Assembly (NCBI GenBank): GCA_946477505.1
Contig: CAMKYP010000031.1
Location: 1-15,859 of the forward strand
Source: an uncultured Dechloromonas sp.
GTDB taxonomy: Bacteria > Pseudomonadota > Gammaproteobacteria > Burkholderiales > Rhodocyclaceae
DNA length: 15,859 nucleotides
Reading direction: 5' to 3'
Part shown: positions 6,775 to 13,678 of the stretch, in pieces
Layout of the letters: every line of letters starts with the position of its first letter
Position numbering within the stretch: the stretch's first letter is position 1
Made by a program: the position numbers and the translations under genes
Notes under the pieces: generated by a model
What the model was told of the DNA's origin: nothing
Database searches by the model: none
What the model saw: the letters and a program-made list of their open reading frames with translations, nothing else

Positions 6775-8610
6775 TTAGTTTTTCTTCTGGGCGTCCAGAC
6801 GGAACTTGACGTAGGAACCCGGGGCATCCTCGATGACCTTGAGCTTGCCGTCAGCCGGCTGGCGGGCCTTGACCTTCGCCGAGCCACCCGGCAGGCTGGT
6901 CACCCATTCATGCCAGTGTGTCCACCACGAGCCGGCGTTCTGGGTGGCGCCAGCCAGGAAATCGTCCGGGCTTTCCGGCAGGTTGCCATCGGTGGCATCG
7001 TTGGTCCAGAAACCGTACTTGTTGGCGGCCGGCGGATTGACGATACCTGCGATGTGGCCCGAGCCACCCAGCACGAACTTGGTCTTGCCGGTCGGCAGGC
7101 GGGCACCCATGTAGGTGCTCTTCCACGGGGCGATGTGGTCTTCGATCGTCGAGATGAAGTAGCACGGCGTCTTGACCTTGGAGATATCGATCTTGACACC
7201 GCCGAGGGTGATGCCGCCCGGATCCTTCAGCTTGTTGCCGAGGTACATGTTGCGCAGGTAGAAGCTGTGCATCGCGGCCGGCATGCGGGTGGAGTCGGAG
7301 TTCCAGTAAAGCAGGTCGAACGGGAACGGATCCTTGCCCATCAGGTAGTTGTTGACCACGAAGGACCAGATCAGGTCGTTGGCGCGCAGCATGTTGAAGG
7401 TGCCGGCCATTTCCGACCCTTCGAGGAAGCCACGCTCGGCCATCTTCTTTTCCAGGCCGGCAACGGCGCCTTCATCGAGGAAGACGCCCAGTTCGCCCGG
7501 CTCGGAGAAATCGAGCATGGTGGTGAAGAAGGTGGCGGAATTGGCGCGCTTGTCCTTCTTGGCCGCCATGTAGGCCAGCGTGGTCATGGTCAGCGTGCCG
7601 CCCAGGCAGTAGCCGGCCAGGTTGACGCTGTCCTCGCCGGTATGGGCACAGACCTGGTTGATGGCTTCCAGCGAACCTTCAAGCAGGTAGTTTTCAAAGG
7701 ACTTCTGGGCCAGCTTCTCGTCCGGATTGACCCAGGACATGATGAAAGTGGTGTGGCCTTGGCTGGTTGCCCAGTTGACCATCGAGTTCTTCTCGCGCAG
7801 GTCGAGGATGTAGTACTTGTTGATCCACGGCGGCACGATCAGGAAGGGCTTCTTGTACTGGTCCGGGGTCTTCGGATCGTACTGGATCAGCTGGAACAGA
7901 TCGTTCTGGAAGATGACCTTGCCCGGCGTCGTAGCGACGTTCTTGCCCATTTCGAAGGCCGAGGTGTCGGTCATGCGGATGCGCAGCTGGCCGTCGCCGG
8001 CTTCGACATCGTGCAACAGGTTGTTCAGGCCCTTGATCAGGTTCTGGCCATGCGACTTGACGGTCTCGCGGAAGACTTCCGGATTGGTCAGCGCGAAGTT
8101 GGACGGCGACAGGGCGTCGATGTACTGGCGGGTGAAGAAATTGACCTTCTGCTGTGTCGCTTCGTCCAGGCCTTCGGTGCCAGCCACGGTGTCATGAATG
8201 TGACGGGCGGCGATGAGATAGGACTGCTTGACGAAGTCGAACAGGAAATGCTGTTCCCAATCCTCGTCCTTGAAGCGGTTGTCGCCCTTCTTCGGGGCGG
8301 CGACCGGAGCGGCGCCGGGCATGCCCATCATCTTCATCATGGAACCCTGCCACAGCGAGAAGTAGTCCCACATCATGTTCATCTGGGTCTGGGCCATCTT
8401 GTACGGATTGGCCATCAGACGCGCGGACAGGTCCATGAAGGCCTTGGCCACGCCCAGTTCGTCGGCCGGCGCATCGACGCCATCCTTGGCCTTCTTTTCC
8501 ATGTACTGGGTGATCACGCGGGAGGCGCGCTGGGCGACTTCGGCGTAGGTCTTTGCCATTTCGGCCGGATTGGGCAAATTCATGCCCTGGTTTTCGGTTT
8601 GCTGCGACAT
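6775..8610 (-). CDS. phaC: PhaC: class I poly(3-hydroxyalkanoate) synthase
   Basis: 611 aa from ATG 8610. It polymerises (R)-3-hydroxyacyl-CoA into PHA at the granule surface. The N-terminal synthase region (about 100-270) leads into an alpha/beta-hydrolase core. The lipase-like box GYCLGG contains nucleophile Cys335; the other triad residues are Asp491 (IEDHIAPW) and His519 (GGSGHIAG). The Asp-His distance of 28 equals that of Cupriavidus necator PhaC (D480/H508). Length fits the class I type (about 590 aa), which needs no PhaE or PhaR subunit. A TTG two codons upstream keeps the frame open, but GGGAG lies seven bases before the ATG, so the ATG is chosen. It lies 33 bases after the metallo-hydrolase gene on the same strand, so co-transcription is possible, and it ends at a strong terminator. 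No phasin or phaB is in the window; the thiolase at the window end could supply acetoacetyl-CoA. Confidence 0.96.
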   Translation of the reverse strand: MSQQTENQGMNLPNPAEMAKTYAEVAQRASRVITQYMEKKAKDGVDAPADELGVAKAFMDLSARLMANPYKMAQTQMNMMWDYFSLWQGSMMKMMGMPGAAPVAAPKKGDNRFKDEDWEQHFLFDFVKQSYLIAARHIHDTVAGTEGLDEATQQKVNFFTRQYIDALSPSNFALTNPEVFRETVKSHGQNLIKGLNNLLHDVEAGDGQLRIRMTDTSAFEMGKNVATTPGKVIFQNDLFQLIQYDPKTPDQYKKPFLIVPPWINKYYILDLREKNSMVNWATSQGHTTFIMSWVNPDEKLAQKSFENYLLEGSLEAINQVCAHTGEDSVNLAGYCLGGTLTMTTLAYMAAKKDKRANSATFFTTMLDFSEPGELGVFLDEGAVAGLEKKMAERGFLEGSEMAGTFNMLRANDLIWSFVVNNYLMGKDPFPFDLLYWNSDSTRMPAAMHSFYLRNMYLGNKLKDPGGITLGGVKIDISKVKTPCYFISTIEDHIAPWKSTYMGARLPTGKTKFVLGGSGHIAGIVNPPAANKYGFWTNDATDGNLPESPDDFLAGATQNAGSWWTHWHEWVTSLPGGSAKVKARQPADGKLKVIEDAPGSYVKFRLDAQKKN

Positions 8611-8623
8611 CTTCAAACTCCCT
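8608..8623 (-). promoter_or_regulatory. Ribosome site fixing the phaC start
   Basis: On the minus strand GGGAG is followed by seven bases (TTTGAAG) and then ATG at 8610. The in-frame TTG at 8616 lies only one base from this site and is therefore unlikely to be used. Confidence 0.65.
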
Positions 8624-8643
8624 CTCTGTCAGTGCGCGGTGGC

Positions 8644-9669
8644 TCAGTGTCCCGTCCGCGTATAGCGAATCACCCCTTCGGCATCGCAATGACGCGACAG
8701 CCGACCAGCTTGTTCAAGGTAGTTCAGATGAGCGATCGCTTCGCCCATCGCGAACATGGTTTGGTGTGTATCGAGTTGCCGGTTGAACAACGTATCCAGC
8801 AATTCGGCTGCGCTCTTCGGCGCTTGTTCACAGCTTGTCTCCAGGGCTCGCAGTCGCTCCTCGTGGTGCGCATGTAAATCCCCAACCCTCTCCTGCACCC
8901 CTGTGAAGGGGAGCCCGTGCGAAGGCAGCACGAGCGTTTCCGCCGGAATTTCCTGCGCCATCACATCCAGCGACGCCAAGTACCAGCGCAGTGCATCGGC
9001 TTGCGGCGTTGCTGCAAATACGCTGATATTGGTGGAAATTCTCGGCAAAAGCATGTCTCCGGAAATTAACACGCCGAGTTCTGCGCAGTAAAGCGCCACA
9101 TGTTCCGGGGCGTGACCATGGCCGATCATGAGCTGCCAACTCCGTCCATCGATGACGACTGAATCGCCGGCCATCAGGCGATGGTAGTAATCCGGCAAGG
9201 CGGGAACCGCCTTGCGGTAACCGGAACCGCGCTTTTCGAATTTGGCGAGGTGTTCGGCATCCAGACCGTGCTGGCGGAACTGCTCGACCATGAAGCGCGC
9301 ACCGTGCCCCCCCACTTCGTTCCAGACGACGTGGGCGGTCAGGAATTCGCCCGTGCTCATCCACAGCGACGCCCCGGTTTTTTCCATCAACCAAGTGGCC
9401 AGGCCGAGATGATCGGGATGGAAATGGGTGACGATCAGCTTGTTTACCGGCCCATCCAGGCGGTCGAGGATCAGGGACCAGGTTTCGCGCACATGCTCGT
9501 CGGGAAACCCGGTGTCGACAACGACCCAGGCGTCGCCGTCACGCAGCAGCCAAAGGTTGATGTGATCCAGCTGAAAGGGCAGCGGCATGCGCAGCCAGAA
9601 GACGCCGGGCGCGGCCTCGGTCAATTCGCCGGTGGCAGGCGGATGGGTGTGGGGAAAATGCAGGGCCAT
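8644..9669 (-). CDS. Metallo-beta-lactamase-fold hydrolase
   Basis: 341 aa from ATG 9669 (MALHFPHTHP...). The HxHxDH zinc motif is present as THFHPDH (H82, H84, D86, H87), followed by a later ligand His in GHGHAPEH (around H186), Asp205 in SGDMLLPRIS and His251 in LPSHG. This is the full metal-ligand set of a two-metal MBL hydrolase, with a long helical insert (about 105-165) and a helical C-terminal region (about 265-341), as in glyoxalase II/LACTB2-like proteins. The substrate cannot be read from sequence; a thioester or lactone is possible. The frame runs open far upstream, but that part overlaps the MerR gene and looks like shadow. The start has only a weak ribosome site. It is divergent from the LiuR-like regulator (99-base gap) and 33 bases upstream of phaC, which suggests a role near acyl-CoA/PHA metabolism; that is inference. 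Confidence 0.85.
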   Translation of the reverse strand: MALHFPHTHPPATGELTEAAPGVFWLRMPLPFQLDHINLWLLRDGDAWVVVDTGFPDEHVRETWSLILDRLDGPVNKLIVTHFHPDHLGLATWLMEKTGASLWMSTGEFLTAHVVWNEVGGHGARFMVEQFRQHGLDAEHLAKFEKRGSGYRKAVPALPDYYHRLMAGDSVVIDGRSWQLMIGHGHAPEHVALYCAELGVLISGDMLLPRISTNISVFAATPQADALRWYLASLDVMAQEIPAETLVLPSHGLPFTGVQERVGDLHAHHEERLRALETSCEQAPKSAAELLDTLFNRQLDTHQTMFAMGEAIAHLNYLEQAGRLSRHCDAEGVIRYTRTGH

Positions 9670-9716
9670 GATGTGTTCTTGTCTGATGAAACGGCAACTT
9701 ACCATACGGTGGCGGA

Positions 9717-9745
9717 TTGAAAAAAGACCCCGCATCTGTTTTACT
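9717..9745 (+). promoter_or_regulatory. Sigma70-type promoter of the MerR-family gene
   Basis: TTGAAA (9717-9722) and TTTACT (9740-9745) are separated by 17 bases, followed 13 bases later by AGGAG (9759-9763) and ATG at 9769. This is a plausible promoter with a very short leader. I see no ACGT-rich palindrome here like that at 11862, so autoregulation by the same box is not evident. Confidence 0.5.
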
Positions 9746-9768
9746 CTGCCGCTCCAACAGGAGACAAA

Positions 9769-10161
9769 ATGAGCCAGGCAGGCCCCACCTTCGCGATTTC
9801 CGACCTCGCCCGCGAGTTCGACATCACGCCGCGCACGATCCGCTTCTGGGAAGACCAGGGCATCCTGGCGCCGGAGCGCGAAGGCAGCAAACGCGTATTC
9901 ACCCGCCGCGACCGGGCCCGGCTGAAGATGGCCTTGCGCGGCAAGCGCCTCGGCTTGTCGCTGGCCGAGATCAAGGACCTGATCGGCATGTACGCGTCGA
10001 CCGAGGACGAAACGCCGCAATTGCTCGAATGCCTGCGCATCATGGAAAAGCGCCGGGCGGCGCTGCAGCAGCAACGCGAGGATATCGAAGCCATGCTCGG
10101 CGAGATCGCCCAGTTCGAAACGCTGTGCCAGGACGAGTTGATGCGCCGCGGCGCAAAATGA
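9769..10161 (+). CDS. liuR: LiuR-like MerR-family transcriptional regulator
   Basis: 130 aa. A MerR winged helix-turn-helix (about 7-76) begins FAISDLAREFDITPRTIRFWEDQG, then RVFTRRDRARLKMALRGKRLGLSLAEI; a coiled-coil dimerisation helix follows (about 84-118). This pattern closely resembles LiuR, the regulator of leucine/isovalerate utilisation genes in proteobacteria. The two cysteines (C88, C120) do not form a metal-sensor motif, so a metal or SoxR-type role is unlikely. The effector in the family is probably a branched-chain acyl-CoA intermediate. An isovaleryl-CoA dehydrogenase gene with an ACGT-rich palindromic operator lies 2 kb downstream, which supports the assignment. The gene converges with the ABC transporter gene with one base between the stop codons. 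The gene symbol is by similarity and context. Confidence 0.8.
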   Translation: MSQAGPTFAISDLAREFDITPRTIRFWEDQGILAPEREGSKRVFTRRDRARLKMALRGKRLGLSLAEIKDLIGMYASTEDETPQLLECLRIMEKRRAALQQQREDIEAMLGEIAQFETLCQDELMRRGAK

Positions 10162-10162
10162 C

Positions 10163-11653
10163 CTAGCACGCCTCGCGGGCGTCGCGATGCGAGATTTCCA
10201 CGACGCGGGCACGCGCCGCCAGTTGCCCGACCAATTCCCGCGCTGCCTGGCGATTGGCGGCATCCAGATTGGCATCCCATTCGTCGAGCAGATAAATCGG
10301 TTGCGCCGTCTCCGTCGCAATCTCGCGCAACACTTGCAACTGGCGCTCGCCTGAGGAATAACCGGTTTTTTCCTGTGCCGCTTCTTCGGCGCTGAACGCT
10401 TCCGGCTCCTCGGCTTCGTCGTCCGGATCGATTTCCGGCATCGGCAGGCCGCTCTGGGTGTTGAAGCGGAAATTCAGGCGATCGTGGGCCGGCCAGTAAT
10501 ATGCTCGCCCCCCGACGCACGCCTTCAGGGCGACCAGCAGGGTCGACTTGCCGGCCCCGTTGCCGCCACGCACGGACACCAACCCGGTCGGCTCGGCGAA
10601 TACCACCCTGAGCGTCTCGGCCAAGCTGCCGCATCTTTCTTCGCGATCTCCGATCTTGAGAACAAGTCGGCCGAAATCGATACGCTCTTCAATGCGCTCC
10701 TCGCCGGCTGGTTGCATGTATTCGCAAATTCCCTTGATGCGCGTCCAGATAGCCAGCAAGTCGGTCATGCCGGCAGTCAGCTGGTGCATGTCCAGCGTCA
10801 TCTCGATCTGCCGCGGCAAGGTTGCAGCCAGGGCGACAAGCAAGGCAATGTTGCCAGACTCATGGACGGCAACCCAGGCGGTGGCGGCCAACACAATGAT
10901 CAGCGCGATGATGCCGCTGATCGCGCTCCAGCCCTCGCGCGCCAGAATGGCCCGAATCTGGGCGTTCAACGCCGCCCCCAAGCGGTCGCGCAGATCGCCA
11001 TGCCATAGCCTGAAGTTGTAGCGATTGCCTGAAAAGATGTTGTCCCAAGCGTTATAGGTGCGCGCCATCATGCGATTGGTCATGCGCTGGTTGTGCAGGT
11101 AGGCGGCGGCCAGCGGCTTGCGCAGGGTCCATTGCAGGATGACCAGCAAAGCGAAGGCGAGGACGTAGGCGAGCGGCAGCCCACCGTCGATTTCCATACC
11201 AAGGACGGCGGCATTGAAGACGATGTTGAAGAAGAGCCGCAGGTAGAACTGCAGGTCGTACATCAAGTCGAAGCAGACCCGGAAGCCTTCGTTGGTCAGG
11301 AAAGGCTCGGTTCTTTCGCGCGCCGGGGCATCGCCAAGCAAGGCCGTCCGGAAACGGTTGCTGCGGGCAAAGTGCAGCAGGTACTTGCCGAACGCGGTAA
11401 AACCGGTGCGTTCGGCATAAATCCAGCTTGCTGCGCCGGCCAGGTAGGAAAAGGTTTGCGTGACGACGATCCAGACGAAATCGCCGGCCGTCACATGAGC
11501 CTCGGTGATGTCCCGAGCCACCCGGATAACCAGCCAGGTCGTCCCGGCTCCGAGCAATTCCTGCAGCATGACCAGGAGCAGCATGGCCGCCAGCGAGGGG
11601 CCGAGCAGGAAGCGCAGGAAATCCCGGCGCTGGAATGATGAGTGGGCAGACAT
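10163..11653 (-). CDS. ABC transporter, fused membrane and ATPase domains, unusual nucleotide-binding domain
   Basis: 496 aa from ATG 11653. The first 300 residues hold about five to six hydrophobic segments (for example 17-45, 57-77, 138-153, 159-175, 244-263, 267-280), an exporter-like membrane domain. The ATPase domain has Walker A GGNGAGKST (363-371), signature SSGER (433-437), Walker B IYLLDE (453-458), D-loop ANLD (461-464) and H-loop His489, so it should hydrolyse ATP. Only about 62 residues separate Walker A and signature, against about 100 in typical exporters; the missing helical subdomain is replaced by an acidic stretch (PEIDPDDEAEEPEAFSAEEA, 407-426). It is a half-transporter and should dimerise; substrate unknown. 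Similarity to the SbmA/cyclic-peptide type is only a loose guess. No ribosome site precedes the ATG, and a terminator lies 24 bases upstream. An in-frame GTG at 11713 would read through that hairpin and is less likely. Confidence 0.75.
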   Translation of the reverse strand: MSAHSSFQRRDFLRFLLGPSLAAMLLLVMLQELLGAGTTWLVIRVARDITEAHVTAGDFVWIVVTQTFSYLAGAASWIYAERTGFTAFGKYLLHFARSNRFRTALLGDAPARERTEPFLTNEGFRVCFDLMYDLQFYLRLFFNIVFNAAVLGMEIDGGLPLAYVLAFALLVILQWTLRKPLAAAYLHNQRMTNRMMARTYNAWDNIFSGNRYNFRLWHGDLRDRLGAALNAQIRAILAREGWSAISGIIALIIVLAATAWVAVHESGNIALLVALAATLPRQIEMTLDMHQLTAGMTDLLAIWTRIKGICEYMQPAGEERIEERIDFGRLVLKIGDREERCGSLAETLRVVFAEPTGLVSVRGGNGAGKSTLLVALKACVGGRAYYWPAHDRLNFRFNTQSGLPMPEIDPDDEAEEPEAFSAEEAAQEKTGYSSGERQLQVLREIATETAQPIYLLDEWDANLDAANRQAARELVGQLAARARVVEISHRDAREAC

Positions 11654-11676
11654 AAACGGATTTTGAAGCAGAAATG

Positions 11677-11704
11677 AAAAAAGCAGACTTGCGCCTGCTT
11701 TTTT
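11677..11704 (-). terminator. Intrinsic terminator between the oligo-lysine frame and the ABC transporter
   Basis: AAAAAAGCAG and CTGCTTTTTT form a 10-bp stem around an 8-base loop, with the U-run on the 3' arm when read on the minus strand (the symmetry makes it potentially bidirectional). It lies 19 bases after the stop of the Met-Ala-Lys6 frame and 24 bases before the ABC transporter ATG, so transcripts reaching the transporter must read through it. Confidence 0.75.
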
Positions 11705-11723
11705 GTCGAACACGATACAGCGA

Positions 11724-11750
11724 TTACTTCTTCTTTTTCTTCTTGGCCAT
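11724..11750 (-). CDS. Eight-codon frame Met-Ala-Lys6, probable leader peptide
   Basis: Read on the minus strand, ATG at 11750 opens the frame MAKKKKKK followed by TAA. A strong ribosome site GAGGAGA (11757-11763) stands seven bases upstream, better than that of most genes in the window. Lysine codons are five AAG and one AAA. The frame sits in a leader of about 150 bases, begins about 54 bases after the predicted transcription start, and is followed by an intrinsic terminator and then the ABC transporter. A short frame of one repeated amino acid plus terminator is the layout of a transcription attenuator; alternatively it is a stand-alone micro-gene. No function is known to me. Confidence 0.55.
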   Translation of the reverse strand: MAKKKKKK

Positions 11751-11810
11751 TTGAATTCTCCTCGTGAGCGGTTGGTTGAAGGCGGCGCGATGCCGCAGGG
11801 CTCAGTCTAT

Positions 11811-11838
11811 TCCATAAATCCTGACGCGAAACTGTCAA
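11811..11838 (-). promoter_or_regulatory. Probable promoter for the lysine leader and ABC transporter
   Basis: On the minus strand a perfect -35 hexamer TTGACA (11838-11833) is followed after 16 bases by TATGGA (11816-11811), a weak -10 box. The start would fall near 11804, giving a leader of about 150 bases before the transporter ATG. No other convincing promoter is seen between here and the transporter. Confidence 0.45.
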
Positions 11839-11861
11839 AGTGCATAATTTCACTTCAGCAG

Positions 11862-11889
11862 TTGACGTTAACGTAAACGTCAATACAAT
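11862..11889 (+). promoter_or_regulatory. Promoter with embedded ACGT-rich palindromic operator (probable LiuR site)
   Basis: TTGACGTT (11862-11869) and AACGTCAA (11876-11883) are perfect inverted 8-base arms around AACGTA, so ACGT occurs three times at regular spacing. The left arm contains a -35 box TTGACG (11862-11867), and TACAAT (11884-11889) follows after a 16-base spacer as -10. The operator fills the spacer exactly, as with MerR-family regulators, and its ACGT-rich form agrees with the LiuR motif as I recall it. The short 16-base spacer fits repression better than MerR-type activation of a 19-base spacer. It would drive the thioesterase and isovaleryl-CoA dehydrogenase genes, with a start near 11896. 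Confidence 0.75.
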
Positions 11890-11919
11890 CACCCCACACG
11901 CCCATTTCCGAGCCCCTTC

Positions 11920-12366
11920 ATGAGCTTGCACGCCCACGACCCTGCTTTCGCCGACCGCGTCCGCGCCAGCTTCGCCAAGCAGCATGCCATGGAACTGATC
12001 CGGGCCACGCTGCCGGTGGTCGAGCCCGGGTACACGGAAATCCACCTGCCGCACTGGGAAGGCGTCGAGCAGCAGCATGGTTTCGTGCATGGCGGCGTCG
12101 TCGGCATGATTGCCGATTCGGCAGCCGGTTACGCGGCGATGACCTTGGTTGCAGCCTCGGCATCGGTCCTGACCGTGGAATACAAGATGAATCTGGTCGC
12201 CCCGGCCGACGGCGAGAAACTGATTGCCCGTGGCAAGGTGGTGCGCCCCGGCAGGACGCTGGTCGTCACCCAGGCCGAGGTATTCGCCGTCAAGGACGGC
12301 AAGGAAAGGCTGTGCGCACTGATGCAGCAGACCATCATGGTCATGCACGGCAAGAGCGAAAAGTAG
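11920..12366 (+). CDS. PaaI-family hotdog-fold thioesterase
   Basis: 148 aa. The central helix region HGFVHGGVVGMIADSAAG (53-70) holds the PaaI-type motif: His57-Gly58-Gly59 and acidic Asp66, the usual catalytic carboxylate position. The rest (TVEYKMNLVAPADGEKLIARGKVV) matches the beta-sheet of the hotdog fold, and length is normal. Such enzymes hydrolyse aryl- or acyl-CoA thioesters and act as tetramers in the cytosol. It is the first gene after the probable LiuR operator and lies 32 bases upstream of isovaleryl-CoA dehydrogenase on the same strand, so it may relieve trapped branched-chain acyl-CoA; the substrate is inference. The ribosome site is weak (GAGCCCC). An adjacent in-frame alternative start is not obvious. 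Confidence 0.85.
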   Translation: MSLHAHDPAFADRVRASFAKQHAMELIRATLPVVEPGYTEIHLPHWEGVEQQHGFVHGGVVGMIADSAAGYAAMTLVAASASVLTVEYKMNLVAPADGEKLIARGKVVRPGRTLVVTQAEVFAVKDGKERLCALMQQTIMVMHGKSEK

Positions 12367-12398
12367 TTCACAACAAATCTGATAACGGAGACAAAACC

Positions 12399-13571
12399 AT
12401 GAACATTCCCAGCCTCGACTTTGGCCTCGGCGAAGACATCAATATGCTGCGCGATGCGGTGAAGGCTTTTGCCGACGCCGAAATCGCGCCGCGCGCCGCC
12501 GAAATCGACCGCGTCAACGAATTCCCGGCCGATCTGTGGAAGAAATTCGGCGACATGGGCCTGCTCGGCATGACCGCCGGCGAGGAATACGGCGGCACCA
12601 ACATGGGCTACCTGGCCCACATCGTCGCCCTGGAAGAAATCTCCCGCGCCTCGGCATCGGTCGGCCTGTCCTACGGCGCCCACTCCAACCTGTGCGTCAA
12701 CCAGATTCGCCGCAACGGCACGGAAGCCCAGAAACAGAAATATCTGCCCAAGCTGATCTCCGGCGAGCATGTCGGCGCGCTGGCCATGTCCGAGCCGAAT
12801 GCCGGTTCCGACGTCGTCTCGATGAAGCTCAAGGCCGAGAAGAAGGGCGACCGCTACGTGCTGAACGGCGCCAAGATGTGGATCACCAACGGCGGCGATG
12901 CCGATACGCTGGTCGTCTACGCCAAGACCGACCCGGACGCCGGCGCCAAGGGCATGACCGCCTTCATCGTCGAGAAGGGCTTCAAGGGCTTCACCCACGG
13001 CACCCACCTCGACAAACTGGGCATGCGCGGTTCCAACACCTTCCCGCTGTTCTTCGACGATTGCGAAGTGCCGGAAGAAAACGTCCTAGGTGGCATCGGC
13101 AACGGCACCAAGGTGCTGATGTCCGGCCTCGACTACGAGCGCGCCGTGCTCTGTGGCGGCCCGCTCGGCATCATGGCGGCGTGCATGGACATCGTCGTGC
13201 CCTACCTGCACGAGCGCAAGCAGTTCGGCCAGTCGATCGGCGAATTCCAGCTGATGCAGGGCAAGGTCGCCGACATGTATTCGACGTGGATGGCCAACCG
13301 CGCCTACGTCTATGCACTGGGCCGCGCCTGCGACAACGCCGACCATGCCCGCACCCTGCGCAAGGATGCGGCCGGCGCCATTCTGTACTCGGCCGAGAAG
13401 GCGACCTGGATGGCCGGCGAGGCGATCCAGACCCTGGGCGGCGTCGGCTACACCAACGAATACGCCACCGGCCGCCTGTGGCGCGATGCGAAACTCTACG
13501 AAATCGGGGCTGGCACCAGCGAGATCCGCCGCATGCTGATCGGTCGCGAACTGATGGCGGAGACACGCTGA
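12399..13571 (+). CDS. liuA: Isovaleryl-CoA dehydrogenase
   Basis: 390 aa, the length usual for LiuA/IVD. It is an FAD-dependent acyl-CoA dehydrogenase that oxidises isovaleryl-CoA to 3-methylcrotonyl-CoA in leucine degradation and passes electrons to ETF. The N-terminal helical domain includes SYGAHSNLCVNQIRRNG (91-107), typical of isovaleryl-CoA dehydrogenases; AMSEPNAGSDV (129-139) and MWITNGGDAD are FAD/substrate-binding signatures. Glu247 in GLDYERAVLCGGPLG stands where human IVD has its catalytic Glu254 in helix G, a placement particular to IVD; most other acyl-CoA dehydrogenases have the base near the C-terminus. The C-terminal YEIGAGTSEIRRMLIGREL is standard. ATG 12399 follows GGAG by nine bases. 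The frame is open upstream but overlaps the thioesterase gene. Short-branched-chain dehydrogenases are the main alternative. Confidence 0.93.
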   Translation: MNIPSLDFGLGEDINMLRDAVKAFADAEIAPRAAEIDRVNEFPADLWKKFGDMGLLGMTAGEEYGGTNMGYLAHIVALEEISRASASVGLSYGAHSNLCVNQIRRNGTEAQKQKYLPKLISGEHVGALAMSEPNAGSDVVSMKLKAEKKGDRYVLNGAKMWITNGGDADTLVVYAKTDPDAGAKGMTAFIVEKGFKGFTHGTHLDKLGMRGSNTFPLFFDDCEVPEENVLGGIGNGTKVLMSGLDYERAVLCGGPLGIMAACMDIVVPYLHERKQFGQSIGEFQLMQGKVADMYSTWMANRAYVYALGRACDNADHARTLRKDAAGAILYSAEKATWMAGEAIQTLGGVGYTNEYATGRLWRDAKLYEIGAGTSEIRRMLIGRELMAETR

Positions 13572-13592
13572 ATCCATAATTACCGGCACAGG

Positions 13593-13598
13593 TAGAAT
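13593..13598 (+). promoter_or_regulatory. Possible -10 box before the GNAT-carbonic anhydrase gene
   Basis: TAGAAT matches TATAAT at 5 of 6, 80 bases upstream of the ATG, but no good -35 hexamer is seen 16-18 bases upstream. The gene may instead be read from the upstream operon. Confidence 0.25.
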
Positions 13599-13658
13599 GA
13601 AGGGTTCGCGCCAAACGCATGGACCCTTCCAACCCGCAGCAGCCTACCCACTGCTGCG
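13599..13658 (+). other. Two tandem hairpins in the leader of the GNAT-carbonic anhydrase gene
   Basis: GAAGGGT (13599-13605) pairs with ACCCTTC (13623-13629), 7 bp with a 17-base loop. CGCAGCAG (13635-13642) pairs with CTGCTGCG (13651-13658), 8 bp with an 8-base loop. Neither is followed by a T-run, so these are not intrinsic terminators. The second ends seven bases before the AGGAG ribosome site (13665-13669). This fills the 107-base gap between isovaleryl-CoA dehydrogenase and the fusion gene. Confidence 0.45.
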
Positions 13659-13678
13659 ACTACCAGGAGCCCCGCTCA

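Noticed and set aside
6910..8877. 655-codon open frame on the plus strand opposite phaC
   Set aside because: It is the antisense shadow of phaC. The translation is rich in Val, His, Gly, Arg and Asp with no recognisable domain, while the minus strand encodes a full PHA synthase with its triad.
9769..10161. MerR protein as a metal- or redox-sensing regulator
   Set aside because: It lacks the clustered cysteines of metal or SoxR-type sensors, and its helix-turn-helix region and context resemble LiuR.
9670..10320. Long N-terminal extension of the metallo-hydrolase frame
   Set aside because: It runs antisense through the MerR gene and into the ABC transporter 3' end; the hydrolase domain begins just after ATG 9669.
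11654..11713. GTG start at 11713 for the ABC transporter
   Set aside because: It would translate through the terminator hairpin, lacks a good ribosome site and adds a poorly motivated segment. It cannot be fully excluded, because ATG 11653 also lacks a ribosome site.
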